The notes under the pieces are model-generated. The model was not told the DNA's origin. It did no database searches and was given only the letters and a program-made list of their open reading frames with translations. From Candidatus Aminicenantota bacterium (GTDB taxonomy: Bacteria > Acidobacteriota > Aminicenantia > UBA2199), in NCBI GenBank assembly GCA_024644125.1, contig JAHELQ010000415.1, positions 1-5,126 on the forward strand: a stretch of DNA of 5,126 nt. The letters are read 5' to 3'. Shown piece after piece: positions 1-5,126 of the stretch. The first letter of the stretch is position 1, and each line of letters begins with the position of its first letter. The position numbers and the translations under genes were made by a program.

Positions 1-182
1 GATTGAGGTAATCGCAGGAACATCTCACCCGGAGAAAAATCCCCAACTCCATCTGTCACATCCGCGGGGAAGCCATATCCTCCGGTGATCCCGGAAAGCT
101 CCCGTAACCAATACTCCCGTTCGGCGGTCAGTTGCCTGGCGGCTATCGCCAGTTGTTCGGAAAATCTATTGTCAGCCATCAT
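1..182 (-). CDS. Start of next NRPS-like gene, C-domain-like N-terminus (3' end outside window)
   Basis: Sixty codons are visible, starting MMADNRFSEQLAIAARQL, and the frame is open to the window edge. The gene starts 17 bases after the upstream NRPS stop, in the same direction, behind a good GAGGA ribosome binding site, so the two are almost certainly co-transcribed. Residues 21-60 (E-R-E-Y-W-L-R-E-L-S-G, then F-P-A-D, then M-F-L-R-L) line up with the middle of C2 in the preceding protein (F-F-W-K-E-V-L-S-G, then L-P-L-D, then M-I-F-W). The protein therefore seems to begin at the junction between the two lobes of a condensation domain, after the HHxxxDG motif. From memory, similar fragments precede A domains in other NRPSs, so an A-T continuation that completes the split module is my inference. 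Two adjacent ATGs (182 and 179) are possible starts. The gene is clear; its function rests on a short motif. Confidence 0.75.
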   Translation of the reverse strand, partial: MMADNRFSEQLAIAARQLTAEREYWLRELSGITGGYGFPADVTDGVGDFSPGEMFLRLPQ

Positions 183-188
183 ATATAT

Positions 189-193
189 TCCTC
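189..193 (-). promoter_or_regulatory. Ribosome binding site of the downstream gene
   Basis: On the minus strand the gap reads TAA-GGATTTGAGGAATATAT-ATGATG. GAGGA at 193-189 is a Shine-Dalgarno match, 6 bases before the ATG at 182 and 9 bases before the ATG at 179. Both spacings are workable, so the sequence does not decide between the two starts. The nearness to the upstream stop suggests that translation of the two subunits is coupled. Confidence 0.8.
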
Positions 194-199
194 AAATCC

Positions 200-3100
200 T
201 TAAAAATCAAAATCCATGTCCGGCACAGCCACATCCTCGTCGCAAAAATCGAGAGTGAGTTGGAGCTCACTAATTTTACGCTCGGGACGCGCGGTCACCG
301 CTGCCAATATCTCCTGGAAATATTGATTGAAGCGACGAATCGTTCCGGGTTTGAAAAGTTTGAGATTGTAGCCGAAAGACAATGCCATGCAGTCGTCATA
401 CTCCATGACATTGAGGATTAGATCGAATTTCGAATCCCCATCGAATTGGAGCTCGGCGTGATCACCGGCTTCTACATTTCGATTGCCCTTCAACCGAGAA
501 TATTCGAACATCACATCAAAAATCGGATTCCTGCCGCCATGGCGTTCAATCGCCAGAGATTCGACGATATCTTCAAATTGAAAATCCTGGTTCTCAAAAG
601 CTTGCAAAGCGTTGTGCCGGACTTCGGCCAAAAGTCCCCGAAATGTCTTTTCTCCGGCGGGGAAATTGCGCATCACCAGGGTATTGACAAACATGCCGAT
701 GAGCGCGTGCAGATCAGGGTGCGTTCTACCGGCAGTGGGGGTTCCGACACATATATCCGACTGACCGGATATTTTTGCCAGAAACACATAAAAAACCGCC
801 AACATGGCCATATACACAGTCGCCCCCGCCTCGGCGGCAATCGCTACGATCCGCCGCGCCATTTCCCCGTCTGTCCAGAAAATCATCCGCTTTCCGTCAA
901 AACCAGGAACCGCTGGCCGCGGGAAATCGAGAGGCAATTCAAGCGCCGGGAGCATCCCGGATAGAACTTCTTTCCAGAAAAACGCCTGCCTCTGAATCCG
1001 TTCTTGAACCGGCCCGCTCTGTTGCCATTCGGCGTAATCCACATAACGGAGCTCGATATCAGGTAAAACCTCTCCCGCCATCAGCGCCCTGAAATCCGAC
1101 AATAAAATATCCATCGACGCGCCGTCGCAGGCGATATGATGAATATCCACAGCCAGCACAGGGCCGCGGGCGGGCAGCCGGAACAAACCTGCCCTGAGCA
1201 GCGGCGGTAGAGCCAGGTCAAAGGGGCGGATAAATTTTCGAATCGCCAGGTCGATTAGTGAGGAATCCTTTGCTTCCAATGAAAGATCTATTTTTTCTAG
1301 AGAAAAACCTGCGGTATCACATATCCTTTGAACCTGTGTCTGGCCAACGGTGATATAGGCGGTCCTAAAACTGCCGTGCCTGGCGATCAATTTGCCGAAC
1401 ACCTCTTCCAGGAGCTTTACATCGACGTCTTCCCCCAATCCTACGACACGGCTAACATTGTAAGCGGTACTGGCGGGAGCCATGGACTGCATCACCACCA
1501 ACCTCTTCTGGGCAGATGAAAGAAGATAACAATCTTTTTTCTCCACCGGATGAACCGTTGCCAGTACTTGCCTGTCCCTTTCCCGGACAAACGACGCCAG
1601 CCCTCTAATAGTGGGACTCCTGAATATTTCGCCCAGAGGAATTTCGCAATTCAATTCCCGGTGAATGCGGCCGGCAAGAATCGTCGCCCGCAACGAATGA
1701 CCGCCGATCTGGAAAAAATCGGTAGTGACGCCGACGGTACCGGGTTCCCGCCCAAGGATTTCCTCCCAAAGGGAAACGAGAGCAGATTCGATTTCATCCT
1801 CAGCTCCCTGGAATTCTTCTCCAGCGCCCAATTGCGGTTCCGGTAGAGCACGGCGATTCACTTTGCCGTTGGCGGTGAGGGGGATGCGCTCCAGGTACAC
1901 GAACGCGGCGGGAATCATGTGAGCGGGAAGGGATTGCGCCAGATATCGTTCCAATTCCTTTGCCAAACGTTCCTCTTTCAATCCTTCGGCAGCAACGACG
2001 TATGCCGCCAGGTATTTTTCCCGATGACTATCCATCACATCCAGCACGACAACATCTTCCACTGCCGGATGCGCCATTAATTTACTTTCGATCTCACCCA
2101 ACTCGACGCGGAAGCCGCGAATCTTCACCTGAAAATCGACACGCCCTAAAAAGCGGATGTTTCCGTCGGGCAAAAAACACCCCAGATCCCCGGTGCGATA
2201 CATCAACTCACCTTTTTCAAAAGGATTTGCAACAAACCTGTCCGCCGTCAATTCAGGACGGTTCATGTATCCGGCAGCCAGCCCCTCCCCAGCGACACAC
2301 AATTCCCCTGCCACGCCGGTGGGTTGGAGATTGTTCCATTTATCCACGATAAAGGCTCGCGTGTTGTCTACCGGTATGCCGATAGGGATATTGGGGGACT
2401 GTTCTTCAATTGGATAAGAGGTTGAGACAACAGTATTTTCAGTCGGCCCGTAATTATTATAGGTCAAATACGGCCCCGGAGAGAAATCCCTCAGTTTGTC
2501 CCCGCCGGTCAAGAGAATTCTGAGCCTGGTGACACGGCGATGGGCCATGAATTGTTCCGCCATTTGAGTGGGCAAAAATGTGATCGATATGCGACGGGAA
2601 GCGAAGAAGTCGCTCAACCGCGCCACATCCAATTTAATTGTCTCCGGCGCTATATAAAGAGATGCGCCGGTAATGAAATAGGGAAACATCTCCCAGACCG
2701 AGGCGTCGAAGCCCACGCCCGCGTATTTGGTGGCTCTATCCATTTCAGTGACGGAAAACCGGCGGATATGCCACAGGCATAAATTGAGCAATGACCTATG
2801 ATTGACAACCACGCCTTTGGGTCGGCCGGTGGAACCGGAGGTGTAGATCACATAGGCGGAGTCCGTCGCCCCTGGCAAGGCATCCGGATCCGGTCCTGGA
2901 TCCGAGGCGGCCTGTTCACAGGGATCTAACGTTATACAGACGTCGTTCCAGCGACGCTGGAATTCAGATTTTACCAATAGATGCGTCACTGCGCCGTCAC
3001 GAAGCATGAACTCGATCCTGTCCGAAGGAAGCTCTGGATCCACCGGTAAATAAGCGGCTCCGCACAACAATATGGCCCAGATCCCGGCCACCATGTCAAT

Positions 3101-5126
3101 CGACGCCTCCAATAGGACCGCAGCCAAACCTCCAGCCGGCAATCCGGTGGATTTCAATTTGGCAGCCAGGCCAGCGGCGCGCCGGTATAAACCATCGTAG
3201 GTAATATAGCGATCTTCCTCCACCACCACGATCGCAGTTCCGTGTCCGCCGCAGATGTTCCGGAACGAATCCACCACAGTCAGGTCCTCAGGCAGTGGGC
3301 GATTCGTGCTGTTGAATTCGAACAACAAACGGTTCTTTTCCTCCGGCGACAAAAACTCCAATTGACCGAGGGCCGTATCCACACACTCGGGGACAAGAGA
3401 TACAATGGCCTTGAAATATGCGATCCAGCGTTCCACCGTCTCTTTCTTGAACAAACCGAGGGCGTAATCAACCCGGAATAGAATACGCCCGCCTCGCTTT
3501 ACGCCGTTCCAGGTAAGATCGAACTTCGCGATTTTTTGTTCAACTCCGGCTGGATTATCCTCTTCGGAATCCGTAGATACAGAGCCGTTGTTACGGCTAT
3601 TGGTGTTTTGCAACGCGAACATCGCATCGAACAAAGGATTTCTGCCGGCGTCCCGTCGCGAGACCACCTGCTCCACCAGATCTTCGAATTGGATATCCTG
3701 ATTATCGAAGGCTTCGATGGTGCGTTCCTTCAGATTCTCCAGAAAGGCTCCTACGGTTAGATTCCCTTCCGGCCGGTTGCGCAGGGCAAGCGTATTGACA
3801 AACATTCCGATGATCGCTTCCAGATCAGCGTGCGGACGCCCGGCTACAGGAGTGCCGACTACAATGTCTTCCTGCCCTGTCAACCGGAAGAGCAGTATAT
3901 TGAACACCGCCAACAATCCCATAAACAAAGTGCAATTATGGTCTTTCAGCACGCGTTCAAACACCTCCGACCGTTCTTCGTCAAGTGCGAACCGCAAGGT
4001 GCCGCCGTCGAACCGTTGGATAGCCGGTCTGGAAAAATCGAGGGGCAAATCCAGAACCGGTAGATCTTCCTCCGGGGGGAATACGCCAAGCCAGTATTGT
4101 CCTTGTTTGTCCAGAGCGCCATCTTCTTTACGCTTCTCTTGCCAGGCGGCAAAGTCCTTGTATTGCAATTTCAGAGGAGGTAATTCACGCCCCAAATACA
4201 AAGCGTTGAATTCCGATGTGAGAATCGATTGGGAAACGCCGTCGGTTATAATATGATGAAGATCGAGCACGAGAAAGCAACCGCTATCCTGCCTTCTCAC
4301 GACAGCCACTCTGAATAGAGGCGGCCGAGCTAGATCAAAGGGGCGGATGAACACACCGAAAACGGATTCGATTCCTGGCCCGGATTCATTCCTCTGGATA
4401 TCGAATCGTTCGATCTGAAACTCCACAGAGTCCAGCACTTTTTGAAACGGCTCCTGCGACACCTCCACAAAAATAGTCCGCAAACTTTCATGTCGCCGGA
4501 CCAATTCTCCAAATGCCTCTTCCAGGCGCCGCAAGTCCAATTCCCGCGGCAAGGGCATCACAAGGGGGATGTTGTACGCGGCGCCGCCGGGATCCATCCC
4601 CTGCAATATGTAAAGCCGTTTTTGGGCGGCCGAAAGTGGATATAAATCCTTCTTTTCCACCGGTTGCACCGCCAGGAATGCTTTTCTGGCAGCGTTGCGA
4701 ACAAAACCCGCCAATCCCTGAACGGTCGGAGTTTTGAAAATCTCGGCGAGGGGGATCTCCACTTCCAATTCCCTGCGGATACGTCCCACCAAAATCGTCG
4801 CTCTGAGTGAATGGCCGCCGATCTGGAAAAAGTTTGACGCGGTACTGATAGCGCTCCGGTCGATTCCCAAAATATCGGACCATATTTCAACCAATTTTTC
4901 TTCTAATTCATCGATCGGGGCTACATATTCGTCGCCGATCTCCAGTTCGGGTTCAGGAAGAGCCTTGCGATCCACTTTACCGTTTGCTGTCAGCGGAATA
5001 CGATCCAACGGCACAAAATAAGGCGGAATCATGTACTCAGGAAGATGTTCAGCCAGCTTCTGACGGATCGCAACATTGTCGAATCCCTCTTCAGCGACGA
5101 CATAGGCGCATAAATACTTCTCGCCT
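200..5126 (-). CDS. Nonribosomal peptide synthetase, (A)-T-C-A-T-C, 5' end outside window
   Basis: This is a multimodular NRPS subunit, presumably cytoplasmic, that builds a peptide from carrier-bound aminoacyl thioesters. The first in-frame ATG (5030-5032) is not the start: the frame stays open to the window edge and encodes 31 more residues containing the A9 motif LPEYMIP. Counting from that ATG as residue 1, the visible part has 1610 residues: end of A1 (1-28, NGKVDR), T1 (about 36-113, Ser75), C1 (about 129-560, HHIITDG), A2 (about 585-1068, all core motifs, leucine-type pocket), T2 (about 1074-1151, Ser1113), C2 (about 1167-1592, HHIACDG) and an acidic tail (1593-1610). There is no TE, epimerase or methyltransferase domain, so the chain must go to another protein, probably the gene that starts 17 bases downstream. 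No frameshift or internal stop is seen. NRPS identity is certain; the final product is unknown. Confidence 0.97.
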   Translation of the reverse strand, partial: GEKYLCAYVVAEEGFDNVAIRQKLAEHLPEYMIPPYFVPLDRIPLTANGKVDRKALPEPELEIGDEYVAPIDELEEKLVEIWSDILGIDRSAISTASNFFQIGGHSLRATILVGRIRRELEVEIPLAEIFKTPTVQGLAGFVRNAARKAFLAVQPVEKKDLYPLSAAQKRLYILQGMDPGGAAYNIPLVMPLPRELDLRRLEEAFGELVRRHESLRTIFVEVSQEPFQKVLDSVEFQIERFDIQRNESGPGIESVFGVFIRPFDLARPPLFRVAVVRRQDSGCFLVLDLHHIITDGVSQSILTSEFNALYLGRELPPLKLQYKDFAAWQEKRKEDGALDKQGQYWLGVFPPEEDLPVLDLPLDFSRPAIQRFDGGTLRFALDEERSEVFERVLKDHNCTLFMGLLAVFNILLFRLTGQEDIVVGTPVAGRPHADLEAIIGMFVNTLALRNRPEGNLTVGAFLENLKERTIEAFDNQDIQFEDLVEQVVSRRDAGRNPLFDAMFALQNTNSRNNGSVSTDSEEDNPAGVEQKIAKFDLTWNGVKRGGRILFRVDYALGLFKKETVERWIAYFKAIVSLVPECVDTALGQLEFLSPEEKNRLLFEFNSTNRPLPEDLTVVDSFRNICGGHGTAIVVVEEDRYITYDGLYRRAAGLAAKLKSTGLPAGGLAAVLLEASIDMVAGIWAILLCGAAYLPVDPELPSDRIEFMLRDGAVTHLLVKSEFQRRWNDVCITLDPCEQAASDPGPDPDALPGATDSAYVIYTSGSTGRPKGVVVNHRSLLNLCLWHIRRFSVTEMDRATKYAGVGFDASVWEMFPYFITGASLYIAPETIKLDVARLSDFFASRRISITFLPTQMAEQFMAHRRVTRLRILLTGGDKLRDFSPGPYLTYNNYGPTENTVVSTSYPIEEQSPNIPIGIPVDNTRAFIVDKWNNLQPTGVAGELCVAGEGLAAGYMNRPELTADRFVANPFEKGELMYRTGDLGCFLPDGNIRFLGRVDFQVKIRGFRVELGEIESKLMAHPAVEDVVVLDVMDSHREKYLAAYVVAAEGLKEERLAKELERYLAQSLPAHMIPAAFVYLERIPLTANGKVNRRALPEPQLGAGEEFQGAEDEIESALVSLWEEILGREPGTVGVTTDFFQIGGHSLRATILAGRIHRELNCEIPLGEIFRSPTIRGLASFVRERDRQVLATVHPVEKKDCYLLSSAQKRLVVMQSMAPASTAYNVSRVVGLGEDVDVKLLEEVFGKLIARHGSFRTAYITVGQTQVQRICDTAGFSLEKIDLSLEAKDSSLIDLAIRKFIRPFDLALPPLLRAGLFRLPARGPVLAVDIHHIACDGASMDILLSDFRALMAGEVLPDIELRYVDYAEWQQSGPVQERIQRQAFFWKEVLSGMLPALELPLDFPRPAVPGFDGKRMIFWTDGEMARRIVAIAAEAGATVYMAMLAVFYVFLAKISGQSDICVGTPTAGRTHPDLHALIGMFVNTLVMRNFPAGEKTFRGLLAEVRHNALQAFENQDFQFEDIVESLAIERHGGRNPIFDVMFEYSRLKGNRNVEAGDHAELQFDGDSKFDLILNVMEYDDCMALSFGYNLKLFKPGTIRRFNQYFQEILAAVTARPERKISELQLTLDFCDEDVAVPDMDFDF
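203..256 (-). other. Acidic C-terminal tail, candidate docking peptide
   Basis: The last 18 residues (TLDFCDEDVAVPDMDFDF) replace the C-A linker that follows C1 (L-S-P-E-E-K-N-R-L-L). The tail carries six Asp and one Glu with no Lys or Arg, and ends in alternating Phe and Asp. Short acidic-hydrophobic C-terminal peptides act as partner-recognition motifs in several NRPS systems. That role here is inferred from position and composition only. Confidence 0.45.
257..1534 (-). other. Domain: terminal condensation domain C2 (LCL-like)
   Basis: Motifs are YLLSSAQKRLVVMQ (C1), HHIACDG (1298-1304, His1299 codon 1136-1138), YVDYAEWQ (C4), IGMFVNTLVMR (C5), NQDFQFEDIVE (C6) and RNPIFDVMF (C7). The catalytic HHxxxDG is complete, although the residue after DG is Ala where Val or Trp is common. 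The domain is full length and ends the protein, so its acceptor carrier must be on another subunit. The LSxAQxRL form predicts an L-configured leucine donor. Confidence 0.94.
1580..1813 (-). other. Domain: peptidyl carrier protein T2
   Basis: FFQIGGHSLRAT, identical to the T1 core motif, carries the phosphopantetheine serine at residue 1113 (codon 1694-1696). This carrier holds leucine, and then the peptidyl-leucine chain that is donated to C2. Confidence 0.96.
1829..3280 (-). other. Domain: adenylation domain A2, predicted L-leucine
   Basis: This domain activates an amino acid as aminoacyl-AMP and loads T2. Core motifs seen: LLCGAAYLPVDP (A2), YVIYTSGSTGRPKG (A3, P-loop, 727-740), FDASVWEMF (A4), NNYGPTENT (A5), GELCVAGEGLAAGYMNRPEL (A6), MYRTGDL (A7), LGRVDFQVKIRGFRVELGEIE split across 962-982 (A8), LPAHMIP (A9) and NGKVNR with Lys1057 (A10). 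Aligning A4-A5 to GrsA gives pocket residues D776, A777, W780, F819, L841, G843, N860, V868, V869 and K1057. This matches the known leucine code DAWFLGNVVK at all ten positions. One oddity is Cys952 after A7, where an arginine is usual. Confidence 0.93.
3353..4648 (-). other. Domain: condensation domain C1 (LCL-like)
   Basis: Motifs appear in the expected order: C1 YPLSAAQKRLYILQ (131-144), C3 HHIITDG (259-265, general-base region His260), C4 YKDFAAWQ, C5 IGMFVNTLALR, C6 NQDIQFEDLVE and C7 RNPLFDAMF. The LSxAQxRL form of the first motif favours an LCL domain (L-configured donor), which agrees with the lack of an epimerase domain before it. It should form the peptide bond between the A1 residue on T1 and leucine on T2. 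A Ser/Asn/Asp/Glu-rich loop (about 477-498) lies after C7, where these domains commonly vary in length. Confidence 0.95.
4694..4927 (-). other. Domain: peptidyl carrier protein T1
   Basis: The core motif FFQIGGHSLRAT holds the serine (residue 75, codon 4808-4810) that receives the 4'-phosphopantetheine arm. This carrier presents the A1-selected residue to C1. It is followed by a short linker ending PVEKKD, which recurs exactly after T2. Confidence 0.96.
4949..5126 (-). other. Domain: C-terminal end of adenylation domain A1
   Basis: Only the small C-terminal subdomain is in the window. It shows A9 (LPEYMIP, around 5045-5025) and A10 (PLTANGKVDRKALPEPE), with the catalytic lysine of NGK at residue 19. 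A10 is nearly identical to that of A2 (PLTANGKVNRRALPEPQ). The substrate pocket lies outside the window, so the amino acid cannot be predicted. Confidence 0.95.

Noticed and set aside
183..199. Promoter or terminator in the gap between the two genes
   Set aside because: Only 17 bases are available and they are taken up by the ribosome binding site and an AT-rich spacer. Co-transcription is the simpler reading.
446..964. 172-residue open frame on the plus strand, and other plus-strand frames of 60-180 residues
   Set aside because: They lie antisense to strongly conserved NRPS domains, have no recognisable protein motif or ribosome binding site, and look like by-products of the codon composition of the minus-strand gene.
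2885..2904. Inverted repeat CGGATCC-GGTCCT-GGATCCG as a possible hairpin or terminator
   Set aside because: It sits inside A2 coding sequence, in the variable D-P-G-P-D-P-D stretch before A3. The stem is only 7 bp, built from two self-palindromic GGATCC sites, and has no T-run. A chance product of repeated Asp-Pro codons is more likely.
3530..3605. Ser/Asn/Asp/Glu-rich stretch (residues about 477-498) as an inserted domain or disordered linker of special function
   Set aside because: It falls in the loop after motif C7, which varies in length and composition among C domains. C2 has a comparable, equally unconserved loop at the same place.
4488..4883. Minus-strand out-of-frame reading frames of 131 and 110 residues over T1-C1
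   Set aside because: They overlap the intact T1 and C1 coding sequence in another frame. Their translations are low-quality, Arg/Pro/Ser-rich strings without motifs.
5030..5032. ATG at 5032 as the start of the large gene
   Set aside because: It codes for the Met of the A9 motif (LPEYMIP). The frame continues upstream without a stop to the window edge and encodes conserved A-domain sequence, so it is an internal methionine.

Overview
The window is the interior of a nonribosomal peptide synthetase (NRPS) operon read entirely from the minus strand. One very large reading frame fills almost all of it. It enters at the right-hand edge already inside an adenylation (A) domain and stops at 200-202. 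After a 17-base gap with a clear ribosome binding site, a second gene starts and runs off the left-hand edge. No RNA gene, mobile element, CRISPR array, promoter or terminator was recognised. Apart from the 17-base gap, all of the DNA is coding.

Layout in the order of transcription (right to left): the C-terminal end of adenylation domain A1 (about 5126-4949), carrier domain T1 (about 4927-4694), condensation domain C1 (about 4648-3353), complete adenylation domain A2 (about 3280-1829), carrier domain T2 (about 1813-1580), condensation domain C2 (about 1534-257), a short acidic tail (256-203), the gap with its RBS, and the first 60 codons of the next gene (182-1). All catalytic motifs that can be checked are intact: both carrier serines, both HHxxxDG motifs, and the A2 core motifs. 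No epimerisation, methylation or thioesterase domain is present, so this protein is a middle part of the assembly line.

The A2 binding-pocket residues, read by hand alignment to GrsA (PheA), give D-A-W-F-L-G-N-V-V-K. This is the published leucine signature. The predicted local chemistry is: C1 joins the A1-loaded residue (or the chain ending in it) to L-Leu on T2, and C2 passes that chain to the residue loaded by the next protein. C1 and C2 both look like LCL-type domains, so no D-residue is expected at these two junctions.

The most notable feature is the subunit break. This protein ends in a condensation domain with no A-T after it. The next protein appears to begin inside a condensation-like fold (E-R-E-Y-W-L..L-S-G..F-P-x-D), not at a normal C-domain start. 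The module therefore seems to be split between C and A. The acidic, aromatic C-terminal tail is a candidate docking peptide.

Organism: a bacterium of moderate GC (a little above 50% in the lines I sampled, not counted across the window). Motif style (LSxAQKRL, QDIQFEDLVE, KFDLT) resembles NRPSs of Firmicutes, Deltaproteobacteria-like and Acidobacteriota/Aminicenantes-type genomes rather than actinomycetes. This is a weak impression and not a taxonomic assignment.
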